Position numbers and translations under genes: made by a program
The notes under the pieces: model-generated
What the model saw: only the letters and a program-made list of their open reading frames with translations
What the model was told of the DNA's origin: nothing
Databases searched by the model: none
Shown here: positions 1 to 9,028 of the stretch, in pieces
How the letters are laid out: every line of letters starts with the position of its first letter
Position numbering within the stretch: the first letter of the stretch is position 1
Source: Hyphomicrobiales bacterium
GTDB lineage: Bacteria; Pseudomonadota; Alphaproteobacteria; Rhizobiales; Rhizobiaceae
Direction of reading: 5' to 3'
Length of the DNA stretch: 42,418 nucleotides
Assembly: GCA_900469955.1 (NCBI GenBank)
Contig: UBYX01000002.1
Coordinates: 336,618 to 379,035 of the forward strand

Positions 1-800
1 AAATGGGCCTGATCGGCAAAGCCGCATTCCAGCGCGATCTCCGCCGGCTGGCCGCCCCGCCTCAGGCGCTTGCGCGCCTCGCGGATGCGAATGTCGGTGA
101 GGAAGGAATGCGGCGTGATATGAAATTCCTTGCGGAAGGCGCGGATGAGATGGGCACGGCTCAAGCCTGCCACTTCGGCCAGTTCCTCCAGCCCGACATC
201 GCTGGCAAAATTTTCCACCAGATAGTCGCGCGCCCGATGGACAGCGGATTTTTCGGCCGTATCGGTCGGTACGATGATCGAGCTGCCGTGCCGCCGGAAC
301 ATCGCGTCGAGCACCAGGAACATCGCCTGGCTCGTCTCCAGCGCACCGGAACCCGTCTCCAGGGTGCGATGCGCTGCGTGGAACGCGTCGGCGAGCGTCT
401 GGTCGCGGAGTATCTGTCTGCCGAAGGCGGGTATGCCCTGAAAAGGCTTTCCCGTGACGTCCTCCAGAATTTCGCGCAGCAGCGGCAGGTCGGGATAGAT
501 CATCCGGTAGCGGTAACCGCCCTCGTACGGTGCCCCGTCATGGGTCTCTCCGGGATTGATGAGATAGAGGTCGCCCGGGCCGGAGGCTTCCCTCGTGCCG
601 CGGATCGTGGCGATCTGGCCGCCGCTTTCGATCGCGCCGATGCTGAACGTGTCATGGGCATGCGGGGCGAATTCGTGGGTGAGGAAGGTGGCCGTCAGGC
701 ATTCCATGCCGCCGAAACGGCTATCCCGCCAGAAACGGGTGGTTTCCGTTTCCGCCAGCGGCATATAGTCGGCTGCCTGCTCCTGCGAGATGTTGTCCAT
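1..800 (-). CDS. AraC-family transcriptional regulator, cut by window edge
   Basis: Reading leftward from an ATG at 800, 266 codons stay open to the window edge, so the C-terminus is missing. The N-terminal half looks like an AraC-type cupin sensor domain: histidines in EFAPHAHDTFSIG (about residues 43-55) and NPGETHDG (about 82-89). The C-terminal part has the first helix-turn-helix of an AraC/XylS DNA-binding domain (LEELAEVAGLSRAHLIRAFRKEF) followed by HSFLTDIRIREARK and the start of the second (AEIALECGFADQAHF). It lies 57 bp downstream of the DUF1045 gene on the same strand, so cotranscription is possible. The effector is unknown. In AraC proteins of this layout the cupin binds a small ligand; the family call is firm and the role is open. 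Confidence 0.85.
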   Translation of the reverse strand, partial: MDNISQEQAADYMPLAETETTRFWRDSRFGGMECLTATFLTHEFAPHAHDTFSIGAIESGGQIATIRGTREASGPGDLYLINPGETHDGAPYEGGYRYRMIYPDLPLLREILEDVTGKPFQGIPAFGRQILRDQTLADAFHAAHRTLETGSGALETSQAMFLVLDAMFRRHGSSIIVPTDTAEKSAVHRARDYLVENFASDVGLEELAEVAGLSRAHLIRAFRKEFHITPHSFLTDIRIREARKRLRRGGQPAEIALECGFADQAH

Positions 801-857
801 CGCGCGGATATAGCAGATTTGCCCTGCGGCTTCTTGAACAAAAGTGACGCCGGAGTT

Positions 858-1565
858 TCAGGCTGTCTTGCGCGACGCGACCCGCCCCATGGGATGCAGG
901 GAATGAACGACGAGCGGTGCGCCCTGCTCCTCCTCGACGAAGAGGGCCAGGTTTGCAACCTCGACCGGCTTCCGGAGGAAGGGCTCGAAATGATCGCGCA
1001 GAGCCAGTTCGAAGCGCGGCATGTCGACGGTGGAAAGCGGCCCCGTCAGCGTCATGTGGAAGCGGAATTCGTCCATCACGTAGGCGTTGCCCCAACGGTG
1101 GAGGTTTGCAAACTGCGGAGCGGTCAGGTCGCCCGGATCGCAGCGCTCCAGCTCCGCTTCGGAAAGCGGCGCGCGAAAGGCATCGAATTCCTGCACGACG
1201 GCGGCCGCGAGAAACCGCATGGTCTCGCAGGGCAGAACCGGCGCAAGACCGAAGAAATTACCGAGCCGAACGACTTCGAGCCTCGGCAGCTCGAACGGAT
1301 CGTGGGCGCCGGCAAACCGCATCAGGTGGCGCAGCAGCGCCTGTTCCGTCACGCCCGGTGCGAGCCGGAAGGGCGACTTCAGCGTGGCGTGGAAACCGGA
1401 GCGGCGCGGCAGGGCGGTGTTGAAGGCAATATCGTGGATGCCGATGCCTCGGATCGCCGGCGGCTCCATGGCTTCGCCGGAAAAGGCGTTGCGGCCAAGC
1501 CACTGGGCGGCGGCCAGCGTCAGCGGGTCATATGCCGGAGGTGTGAAATATATGGCATAGCGCAT
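858..1565 (-). CDS. DUF1045 family protein, 2H phosphoesterase-like, phosphonate-metabolism associated
   Basis: The 235-residue protein carries two H-x-T motifs, HATLKSPF near residue 59 and HMTLTGP near residue 170, the hallmark of the 2H phosphoesterase fold. The start MRYAIYFTPP and the block around the first motif match my recollection of the DUF1045 family, often annotated as a putative phosphonate metabolism protein because family members sit beside phn genes. No phn gene is visible in this window, so the phosphonate link comes from the family alone. GAAGG lies 6 nt upstream of the ATG at 1565 and fixes the start. The substrate is unknown; a cyclic or linear phosphodiester would be expected from the fold. 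Confidence 0.8.
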   Translation of the reverse strand: MRYAIYFTPPAYDPLTLAAAQWLGRNAFSGEAMEPPAIRGIGIHDIAFNTALPRRSGFHATLKSPFRLAPGVTEQALLRHLMRFAGAHDPFELPRLEVVRLGNFFGLAPVLPCETMRFLAAAVVQEFDAFRAPLSEAELERCDPGDLTAPQFANLHRWGNAYVMDEFRFHMTLTGPLSTVDMPRFELALRDHFEPFLRKPVEVANLALFVEEEQGAPLVVHSLHPMGRVASRKTA

Positions 1566-1686
1566 CAGTCACCTTCTCGTGCGTCCTTCTCTGCCCCGGT
1601 ATTTTACGCATTGCTCAACTACCCCACGAATGGAGGTACGTGATTTGCGTGACAGATTAACGACGAGGGCGGCGCAGGATTCGCGT

Positions 1687-2895
1687 TTAGCGCGCGGTGG
1701 CAGCCAGATGATTTTCCAAGGAAAAGGAGCCCGGAAGCTGCATTTCCTCGCCATTTACCGGACGAAGCGCCGCCTCCGCGAGCTTGTGGGCAAGCCCGAA
1801 GCTGACCTTGAAACCACCTGTGAGAGCAATCACCTTGTGGTGATCCGGATGCGGCCCGACCATCGGGTCGCGATCGATGGCCTTGGGCCGAAGCCCGGCC
1901 CAGCGTTCGACGATCGGCGCCTCCTTCAGGGCCGGCACAAGGGCTCGGGCGCGGTCGAGCAGGTCGTCGAGCAGGTCGTCCGTCGAGGCGGCGTTTCCGA
2001 ACACATCCTCGCTGGTGCTGCCGACTGCAACATGCCCGCCCTCGTGGGCGACGACATAGAGCCCGTTGAGAAAGATGACCGGCAGCGCCGAATCGACATC
2101 GGCCTTGAGCAATGCCGCCTGCCCCTTCACCGCCTGCCCGAGCGGCCGTGGCAGCGGCGGCGAGATGTGTCTCAACAACGGGAAGGACTGGTGACCTGCC
2201 GCAACGATGCAATGACCGAAGGCAACGCTTTCGCCACCTGCGAAGATCACGCGGCTTCTCTCCGGCTCGATTCGCTCGGCGCCGAGCCCTTCGACGATCC
2301 GCACATGCTTTGCCGGGCGCAGGAAAGCCGCAAGCGCGGCAATGAGACCGCGGGGCGAAACGCGTGCCGCGAAAGTGTCGTGGACAAGCCCGGCTTCGGC
2401 GAAGGATGTATCCGGCCAATCTTCGTAAGGAGTATGATCGACGACATGCCAGTGGAAGCGGCGGTCCTGCTGATGCCAGCAGGTTTCGGCATCCTGCGAG
2501 TGCCGCAGGGCGATCGTTCTGAGATGCGGTTTCGGCAAAGGGATCAACCGCCCACAGCGGCGGTACCCGCAGGGCATGCCGGTCGCCGCCTCGATCCCCG
2601 CGACCTCTTGTTCGAGCGACAGCAGCGCGTCGAACTGGAACTGCTTCTTGCCGTTCCACTTGTCCGGCATGTGCGGCATCAGCGCACCGAGAAGCCCGCC
2701 GCTCGCCCCCTGCCCCAGCCGGCCCGCATCGACGAGCAGTGTCCGGACACCGAGGCGTTCGGCCTTGACCGCCGCCCATAGGCCCATGATGCCGCCACCG
2801 AGAATGACGAGATCGACGACTGCCGGAAGATCGTGAGATTGACCGCCAGGATGCGGTTGACCCTTGGAGCCGGCAGGATTATCCGCATGTCCCAT
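1687..2895 (-). CDS. FAD-dependent oxidoreductase, DAO family; possible stand-alone MnmC1-like partner
   Basis: The 402-residue protein begins with a dinucleotide-binding fold, DLVILGGGIMGLWAA (GxGxxG at about 33-38), then the D-amino-acid oxidase pattern: a conserved GASGGLLGALMP segment and a C-terminal FAD contact region around RWAGLRPKAIDRDPMVG and TGGFKVSFGLAHKLAEAAL. The first 26 residues precede the FAD fold and contain no other plausible start codon, so the ATG at 2895 is the only good start. That ATG shares the palindrome CATG (2893-2896) with the mnmD start on the other strand. In enterobacteria MnmC fuses an MnmD-type methyltransferase to a DAO-type oxidase that removes the carboxymethyl group of cmnm5U34 in tRNA. 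The neighbouring gene suggests that role here, but sarcosine, glycine or D-amino acid oxidation fits the fold equally. Confidence 0.75.
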   Translation of the reverse strand: MGHADNPAGSKGQPHPGGQSHDLPAVVDLVILGGGIMGLWAAVKAERLGVRTLLVDAGRLGQGASGGLLGALMPHMPDKWNGKKQFQFDALLSLEQEVAGIEAATGMPCGYRRCGRLIPLPKPHLRTIALRHSQDAETCWHQQDRRFHWHVVDHTPYEDWPDTSFAEAGLVHDTFAARVSPRGLIAALAAFLRPAKHVRIVEGLGAERIEPERSRVIFAGGESVAFGHCIVAAGHQSFPLLRHISPPLPRPLGQAVKGQAALLKADVDSALPVIFLNGLYVVAHEGGHVAVGSTSEDVFGNAASTDDLLDDLLDRARALVPALKEAPIVERWAGLRPKAIDRDPMVGPHPDHHKVIALTGGFKVSFGLAHKLAEAALRPVNGEEMQLPGSFSLENHLAATAR

Positions 2896-3640
2896 GAGCG
2901 ACGATGACCCCGAAAAGCTTGCGCGCCCCGACAGTGTTGCGGGGGAAAACCAGCCGCTGGACTGGCACGACGGCGATATGCCCTATTCCCAGAAGTTTGG
3001 CGATCACTTTTATTGCCGCACCGACGGGCGGCTCGAATGCGGCCACACCTTCCTCGCGGGCAATGGTCTGCCGGAGCGCTGGCGGAACGACGGGTCACCA
3101 GCCGGAGACTTCAGGATCGGCGAGCTCGGCTTCGGCACGGGTCTGAATTTCTGCGAAACCTGGCGCCAGTGGAAACTCTCCCGCACCACTGCGGGAAAAC
3201 TTCACTTCATCTCCTTCGAACTCTACCCAATGAAACGCGAAGAGATCGACCGCGCGCTGTCCCGCTGGCCGGAGCTCGATGCCGAACGCGGTGCGCTTAC
3301 CGCAGCCTGGCCGGACGAGCCCGCCGGAAAGGTCGAGATCCAAGCCGATCCGCAGACGCGGCTCACCGTCGTTTGCGGCCCCGCGCTAGAATCCGTGACT
3401 GCCGCCGAACCCGGGTTCAACGCCTGGTTCCTCGACGGTTTCGCGCCCTCCCGCAATCCGGACATGTGGTCGCCGGAACTGATGCAGGCGATCCATGAGA
3501 AGACAGCCCCTGGCGGCACATTCGGCACCTATGCCGCCGCCGGCTTCGTGCGCCGCAACCTGTCCGCCGCCGGTTTCGAGGTCGAACGCCGCCCGGGATT
3601 TGCCGGAAAACGCGAGATGCTTTGCGGCGTCAAAGCCTGA
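2894..3640 (+). CDS. mnmD: tRNA 5-methylaminomethyl-2-thiouridine methyltransferase (MnmD-type, stand-alone)
   Basis: This 248-residue cytoplasmic enzyme is expected to transfer a methyl group from S-adenosylmethionine to nm5(s2)U34 at the tRNA wobble position. It opens with LDWHDGDMPYSQKFGDHFY, typical of the MnmC methyltransferase domain. The SAM-binding loop is ELGFGTGLNFCETW (about 76-89), the acidic block FLDGFAPSRNPDMW lies around 180, and the end GFAGKREMLCG is characteristic. Unlike E. coli MnmC it stops after the methyltransferase domain; the oxidase-like partner is the divergent neighbour. The ATG at 2894 is preferred; a TTG at 2864 would add ten residues and lengthen the overlap with the divergent gene. 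Neither has a strong ribosome binding site. Confidence 0.88.
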   Translation: MSDDDPEKLARPDSVAGENQPLDWHDGDMPYSQKFGDHFYCRTDGRLECGHTFLAGNGLPERWRNDGSPAGDFRIGELGFGTGLNFCETWRQWKLSRTTAGKLHFISFELYPMKREEIDRALSRWPELDAERGALTAAWPDEPAGKVEIQADPQTRLTVVCGPALESVTAAEPGFNAWFLDGFAPSRNPDMWSPELMQAIHEKTAPGGTFGTYAAAGFVRRNLSAAGFEVERRPGFAGKREMLCGVKA

Positions 3641-3703
3641 CCCGCAGTCCGGCCCAGTTGCCGCAATTGTGGAGGCGAGCCATACCCCTCCCCCACGCAG
3701 CAG

Positions 3704-3737
3704 AAGGCCCGCGCCTGTTCCCCCTGCGCGGGCCTTT
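3704..3737 (+). terminator. Rho-independent terminator after mnmD
   Basis: An 11-bp perfect stem, AAGGCCCGCGC (3704-3714) with GCGCGGGCCTT (3726-3736), closes an 11-nt loop and runs into TTC. It lies about 65 bp after the mnmD stop. The T-tract is short, so termination may be partial. Confidence 0.7.
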
Positions 3738-4007
3738 CCCAAGTTCCAGACTCTTCTATGCACGACCTGGGAAAGATAACTTTACGCCCAGAACAGAAAG
3801 GCACAACTCACTCAAAGGAGCTAGCCTCAGATCCCGCCGGTTCATCCGTTCTGGGTAAGCTGATTTTGTGTCAGAGGCGGAGCGCAAGGGCTTGGCTGCA
3901 GTTCTCAAATCTCTCACGACCCGTTCGGGAGTAAATCCGTGTCTTCCCTGAAGCCATTGGATTGCGCGAACTTACCTTACGGACCCAAGCAAATGCTGAC
4001 AAAAGAA

Positions 4008-4035
4008 AGCGGCCGGTTATACAAAGCCGGCCGCT
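4008..4035 (-). terminator. Hairpin oriented to terminate minus-strand transcription
   Basis: AGCGGCCGG (4008-4016) pairs with CCGGCCGCT (4027-4035) around a 10-nt loop. On the minus strand the stem is followed by TTCTTTTG, a terminator-like tail. No recognisable gene lies immediately upstream on that strand, which suggests an unannotated transcript. Confidence 0.5.
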
Positions 4036-4772
4036 AAGACCGCACTGCGTTGGGGGGTGCAACATGCTGTCTCACTTATCAGGTGACCGTAGTTCATGGC
4101 CAAGATCAACTTGAACATTGGGTGAAACGGATGCATCAACATCCCCTTATGGCCTAAATCGAATGGAAGCCGAACAAAACGTATATTCGTATTCTCGAAG
4201 ACGGAGGATACTCCCGGGCCGTAAATCCAGCTATATATCAGGTGGGCTGATTCACCGGGGTAAGCATGGATGTTTGTGGGTTTGGACCTGCGCTTGATTT
4301 GTCGTCGGATCGATGTCGAGCAGCAACGGGGAACGCCGTTGCTGGAGCTTGTGAGCCTGGTGCGTGATATGCTGCACCGGCAAAGACAGGCTGGCTGAAA
4401 ACAGGTTGAACGATCGGCGGCGCAGCCCCTCGTCATCCATCTCCACGCGCGCCCCTATGCCGTTGCGTCAGTAGCGGCCTACCCTTCCGAAAAGGGACAG
4501 TCGCAGACTTCGCCGGCATTTGCGATACCGGAAGGTATCGGGGCCTTGTTGCTTCGGCAGCAGCAGTTGTAGGAGCGGCTGCCGGCCGGCGGCAGTTCGA
4601 TCGGGTCAGCATCGTCCGGTTCGCCGTGGCGCGCCACACCGAGCCGGAGTGCAGAAACGATCATTTGGAAGCCTTACCCGAAACACCCCGGCTTGCCCAC
4701 CCGAAACCGGTCAGGGAGCTCGCGCCGGTCCGCCAGGGCGCGAGCCCTTCACCAGACGCAGAACTTACTGGG

Positions 4773-4810
4773 GAAAAATCAGGGCTCGACCGTTTTTCCC
4801 GTTCGAGCCC
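4773..4810 (-). terminator. Terminator of the hybrid histidine kinase gene
   Basis: GGGCTCGA (4782-4789) pairs with TCGAGCCC (4803-4810). Read on the minus strand the stem is followed by TGATTTTT. It lies about 115 bp past the stop of the kinase gene. Confidence 0.55.
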
Positions 4811-4925
4811 CTCAACAGTCTGTCGAGTGAGAGGAGAATGGCACAATTGTTGCGCCGAAAAATCCCCCATACGGGTTAGTACAATGGGCGTAGTGCGTCG
4901 TTATGTGTCCGAGAACGCAAAAGCT

Positions 4926-7900
4926 TTAACCGGAAACTGAAGTTGCGGCAGCGCCGCCGATCCAGGCGCGGATCTTGGATTCGAGTGCTTCCGGGCTGAT
5001 CGGCTTGGACAGATAATCGTCCATGCCGGCCTTGATGCAGAGTTCGCGGTCGCTTTCCAGCGCATGCGCGGTCACCCCGATGATCGGGGTATGCAACCCG
5101 CTCTGGCTTTCCAGTTCGCGGATCTTCTGGGTCGCCTGATGCCCGTTCATGACCGGCATGGACACGTCCATGAGGATAACCGCCGGCTCGTGTTCCTTCC
5201 AGGCCTCCACGGCCTCGGCGCCATTCTTGACGATCTGGAACAGCCAGCCGGTCGACTGCAGGATCTGCGTGAAGACGATCTGGTTGACCTCGTTGTCCTC
5301 GGCCACCAGCACGTCGAGTGTCGGATTGGAGCGCATCGGCGGCGTCGAGACCGGTTCGTCGGCGATGACGGGTGTGGAGGACGTGGCTTGACGGGGGCTG
5401 GAGCCCTCCCCCTGAGACGCGATACGAACTGCGTCGGGCCGAACCTGAAGGTTCTCCAGCGCGCGCCGTTTCGTACGGATCGAGCGGACCACCTCGATAA
5501 TCGTGCTGCGCAGCAGATTGGCGCGGGCCGGCTTCATCAGATGCGCCTGGATATTGAGCGCCTGGAAGGTGCTGTCGTCGCTGGCCATGTCCATCGAGGT
5601 CAGGAAGATGACGCCAGTACCGTCGAACCGGGCGTCGCTCCGCAGGTTCCTGGCAAAGTCCAGGCCGTTCATTTCCGGCATGTGATAGTCGAGCACGATG
5701 GCGTCGACGGCAACGCCGATCCGGGCAGCCTCACCGAGGATCGCCAGACCCTCGGCGCCGCCGTTGGCGGCGACCGCGTCGAAGCCCCACATGGAAAGCT
5801 GCTCGCTCAGAATGCGGCGGTTGACGGGATTGTCGTCGACCACGAGGATGCGCGCGCCGCTGGTATTGATCGGCAGAACGGTCTGGACGTTCCGCTCGCT
5901 GACCACATCGAAGGGCAGATGCACGGTGAAGGCCGAGCCGCGACCGAGCTCGCTTTCGACCTCGATGCGCCCGCCGAAAAGCTCCGTGAGCCCTGCGGTA
6001 ATGGCAAGCCCGAGGCCGGTACCCTCATGGCGGCGGGTGGAGGACGTGTCCACCTGGGAGAATTTCTCGAAAACCGACCGCAGCTTCTCGTCGGGGATGC
6101 CGAGACCGGTATCCTCGATGCGGATCGTGAGCAGCATCTTGCCCGGAGCGGTCGGCTTCGACATCAGGTCGATGAAGACATGGCCCTTTTCGGTGAACTT
6201 CACCGCATTGCCGACCAGGTTGGTGATAATCTGGCGGAAACGACCGGCGTCCCCCATGACCGTCTCGCGAACGGACGCATCACCGCGCACGATGAGTTCG
6301 ATGTCCTTTTCCGCAGCGGACGAGGATAGCAGCGTCGCCACGTCCTCGATCGCCTCGACCGGATCGAATGGCGCCTTGCGGAGCTTCATCTGCCCGGCGT
6401 CGATCTTGGAGAAGTCGAGAATATCGTTGATGATCGTCAGCAGCGCGTTGCCCGACTTGACGATGATGTCGATGAACGTCTTCTGCCGGGTATCAAGATT
6501 GGACTTGGCGAGCAGTTCGGCCATGCCCAGCACGCCGTTCATCGGCGTGCGGATTTCGTGGCTCATGTTGGCGAGGAATTCGGACTTCGCCCGATCGGCC
6601 GCCTCGGCGCGCTGCAGAAGCCGTGTCAGCTCCTCCTCGCGTTCCTTTGTGTCGGTGACGTCCGTGAAGATGGCAAGCCAGTGGTCGCTGCCGGTGATAT
6701 TGGCCTCGACATGAATCCACTTGCGGCCTTCGACCCGGAAATCGGCAAAGACCGGCTTTCCGGCGGCCAGGTTTTCCTCCCAGCTCCTGAGGGTATCTGC
6801 GGCTACGTCCGGTGGACCAAGGTCGCCGCGCCTGACGCAGAAGCGGAAGATGTCCCGCCACTGTTTGCCGGGCATGGCCATTTCAGCCGGCATTTCGAGC
6901 ATGCTCGACAAGGCATCGTTGCAGAAGATGATTTCGCCGTCATGCAGGATGAGAAGGCCCTGCGACATCGCGCTGGTGGCGTCGCGCATCAGCGCGCCGT
7001 GCTGTTCGAGCGCGACGCGAGCCTCCTGAATCTCCTGCTCGCGCTTGCGGACGGCGGTGATGTCCATGTAGGTCAGCAGCGTCTTGCCGCCGGAAAGCCC
7101 GGTACCGGAAATGACGATGCTGCGGCCGTTGCGGCTTTTCACCTCAATCGGCGGCCTGTCCTCGCCTTCCGTCAGGGCCGCAATACGGCCCTGGTAGATC
7201 TCCTCGAAGCTGAGGTTCGACTCGGCATAGATGCCGCGGTCGAAATTGACCTTCAGGAAGTCGCGATAGGAGCGGCCGGGCAGATCGAACTGCTCGCCTG
7301 CATCCCAGAAATCGTAAAAACTCGGATTGGCGTATTCGAAGTTGAACGTCTCGTCGAGAATGGCAATGCCGACCGGAATGGCGCTCAGAATGGTCTGCAG
7401 ATCTTCGCCGACCTTTTCCGCCTTGGTCTGAGCCTCCTTGATCAAGGAAACGTCCATGCGCGAGCCGACGAGATGGTGCGCGCCGTCGCGGGTCATGATC
7501 CGCCGCAGACGGGTGATCACGGGTACGACGGAGCCGTCGGGGAAAGTCACGTCCTCCGACTTGTCGATTTCCTCACCGTCCATGATGCGGTCGTTTTCGA
7601 GGCGGAACTTCTCCGCCGCGTCCGGAAACATCTCCGTTTCCGTCTTGCCCAGGAACTGCTCGCGCGGGGCGCCGAGCATGGCTTCGTAGGCGGCATTGGC
7701 ATAGGTCAGCTGATGGTCGCTGTTGCGGGCAAAAACGGGGACCGGCAGATCCTCCAGGACCGCCCGCAGCAACTCCGTCTCGGCCACCTGCGCCCGCAGG
7801 AGCATTTCCTGTTCCTTGAAATCCGTCACGTCGTGACGGACGGCGAGCAGCAGGCCATTCTCGAGGCGCTTGTTGAGGCTTCGCATCCAGCGCCCGTCGG

Positions 7901-8624
7901 ACAGCTGATAAATGCTTTCCGTATAGGGAAGCCGGAACGGTTTCATCCGCTCCTCGATCCAGGCGGCCTTGCCGGGGGTCTCGGCCGCGATCTTCTCCGG
8001 CGACAAACGCTTGCGCCGGTCATAGGCATGGCCGAGGATTTCCTTCAGCGTGATGCCGCGCCGGACCTCGATCGACATCGATGCGAAATAGTTCGAAAGC
8101 TCCGAGTTCCAGTAAAGCAGCGAGTCGTTCTTGTCATAGATGCCGATGCCCATTTCGAGCATGTCGAGCGCGTCGTCGACGAGCGCGCCATCCAGGACGG
8201 AAATAGGCTCGCCCATCCGGCCGGCAGGCAGGCGGGAGAAGTCTGCGCCCGCTCCCGCAACCACGCTGAGCCCCTTGGCCGGTACGAAGGATCCGAAGAG
8301 ATAGGTGTGGTCGTCCTCGGTGAGAAAACGTTCTATGTGAAGTTCATGCCGCGCCACGCCGGCGCGGTCGTAGCAGAACGCGGTTTCCTCGGTGCCGAAG
8401 ACGATCGCCCGGCATTCCTTCTCCTTGCGATCAGCATCCACGGCGCTGCCGAAAAGGCCGTTGCTCGTTTTGCCGATAAGTTCGTGCGGATGTTTACCGA
8501 AGAGCCGGGCATAGGCAGCGTTCACCGCCACGTAAGTGAGGGCGCTGTCCTTGATGAAGGCGGGTTCGGCGAGATCGTTGATCCGCTCGCACGCCGTTCT
8601 CAGCAGTTCACTTTCCGTCTCCAC
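4926..8624 (-). CDS. Soluble multi-PAS hybrid sensor histidine kinase with two receiver domains
   Basis: No membrane segment is visible. About five PAS-like modules fill the first 650 residues (for example LTYVAVNAAYARLFGKHPHELIGKT and LTYANAAYEAMLGAPREQF). A HisKA domain follows with phospho-acceptor His689 in NMSHEIRTPMNG, then an HATPase with N-box RFRQIITNLVGNAVKFT and G boxes EDTGLGIP and GTGLGLAIT. Two receiver domains end the protein, with Asp979 (VLDYHMPEMNG) and Asp1153 (LMDVSMPVMNG). Autophosphorylation and a relay to an unseen Hpt protein or regulator are expected. Numbering assumes a GTG start at 8624, with GGAG 7 nt upstream. The frame stays open to a TTG at 8675 that lacks a ribosome binding site. 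The gene is monocistronic and its signal is unknown. Confidence 0.9.
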   Translation of the reverse strand: METESELLRTACERINDLAEPAFIKDSALTYVAVNAAYARLFGKHPHELIGKTSNGLFGSAVDADRKEKECRAIVFGTEETAFCYDRAGVARHELHIERFLTEDDHTYLFGSFVPAKGLSVVAGAGADFSRLPAGRMGEPISVLDGALVDDALDMLEMGIGIYDKNDSLLYWNSELSNYFASMSIEVRRGITLKEILGHAYDRRKRLSPEKIAAETPGKAAWIEERMKPFRLPYTESIYQLSDGRWMRSLNKRLENGLLLAVRHDVTDFKEQEMLLRAQVAETELLRAVLEDLPVPVFARNSDHQLTYANAAYEAMLGAPREQFLGKTETEMFPDAAEKFRLENDRIMDGEEIDKSEDVTFPDGSVVPVITRLRRIMTRDGAHHLVGSRMDVSLIKEAQTKAEKVGEDLQTILSAIPVGIAILDETFNFEYANPSFYDFWDAGEQFDLPGRSYRDFLKVNFDRGIYAESNLSFEEIYQGRIAALTEGEDRPPIEVKSRNGRSIVISGTGLSGGKTLLTYMDITAVRKREQEIQEARVALEQHGALMRDATSAMSQGLLILHDGEIIFCNDALSSMLEMPAEMAMPGKQWRDIFRFCVRRGDLGPPDVAADTLRSWEENLAAGKPVFADFRVEGRKWIHVEANITGSDHWLAIFTDVTDTKEREEELTRLLQRAEAADRAKSEFLANMSHEIRTPMNGVLGMAELLAKSNLDTRQKTFIDIIVKSGNALLTIINDILDFSKIDAGQMKLRKAPFDPVEAIEDVATLLSSSAAEKDIELIVRGDASVRETVMGDAGRFRQIITNLVGNAVKFTEKGHVFIDLMSKPTAPGKMLLTIRIEDTGLGIPDEKLRSVFEKFSQVDTSSTRRHEGTGLGLAITAGLTELFGGRIEVESELGRGSAFTVHLPFDVVSERNVQTVLPINTSGARILVVDDNPVNRRILSEQLSMWGFDAVAANGGAEGLAILGEAARIGVAVDAIVLDYHMPEMNGLDFARNLRSDARFDGTGVIFLTSMDMASDDSTFQALNIQAHLMKPARANLLRSTIIEVVRSIRTKRRALENLQVRPDAVRIASQGEGSSPRQATSSTPVIADEPVSTPPMRSNPTLDVLVAEDNEVNQIVFTQILQSTGWLFQIVKNGAEAVEAWKEHEPAVILMDVSMPVMNGHQATQKIRELESQSGLHTPIIGVTAHALESDRELCIKAGMDDYLSKPISPEALESKIRAWIGGAAATSVSG

Positions 8625-9028
8625 CTTCCCACTCCGCGTTCCGGCCGTAACCAGTTCGATTCGTTGGCCCCCCAAGCAATGGATAACAGCACGCGCGCGT
8701 TAACAACGTGTTGTTGATGAAGGAGACGGGCGGCACAATTTCGGCGATTTATCGGGATCGCCGGGCAAGACGCTCAATGGGAATCCCAAGAGCGTGGAGG
8801 AGCGACGGAAAGCCCAAGAATCGGACGATCTTAAATGCGTCCGCATTTCGCCGGAATTTCGCCAAAATACCCACCCTGAAGCGCATTCATCCGAAGATAT
8901 TCAACCACAAACTGAGGGTGGCTGAACAACGGTTCAGACTACTCATGGCTCGCTTTCATGAATCCGCCGCCTTTGCGGGCGACGCTTTGTCCGTGCCCTT
9001 AAACCACAAGAGGGAAAGGAACAAAGAC
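8625..9028. other. Intergenic region between divergent kinase and exported-protein genes
   Basis: About 400 bp that should hold both promoters. I see a perfect palindrome AAATGCG-TC-CGCATTT at 8833-8848 and an inverted repeat CCACCCT (8871-8877) / AGGGTGG (8915-8921). Neither matches a regulator site I know. An open frame upstream of and in phase with the next gene looks accidental. Confidence 0.45.

Larger units (their letters stand above)
3641..4925. other. Long gene-poor region with hairpins
   Basis: Nearly 1.3 kb contains no open frame that I recognise or that has clean codon bias and a ribosome binding site. Composition is locally richer in A+T than the flanks, especially 3940-4270. Structures visible are the mnmD terminator (3704-3737), an 8-bp inverted repeat CCCAGAAC/GTTCTGGG (3787-3794 and 3848-3855), a strong hairpin at 4008-4035 oriented to end minus-strand transcripts, and another minus-strand terminator at 4773-4810. 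Short frames exist on the minus strand, for example 61 codons ending at 4479 and 139 codons ending at 4017. None resembles a known family. Decayed genes or small RNAs are both possible. Confidence 0.6.

Noticed and set aside
3..1643. Long plus-strand open frame of 546 codons
   Set aside because: It lies antisense to the AraC and DUF1045 genes, whose frames carry clear family motifs; it has none.
6558..8717. Plus-strand open frame of 719 codons opposite the histidine kinase
   Set aside because: High-GC antisense shadow of the PAS/kinase gene; composition is biased and no domain is recognisable.
8708..9028. In-phase upstream extension of the small exported protein
   Set aside because: It would bury the signal peptide in the protein middle; a strong ribosome binding site precedes the ATG at 9029.
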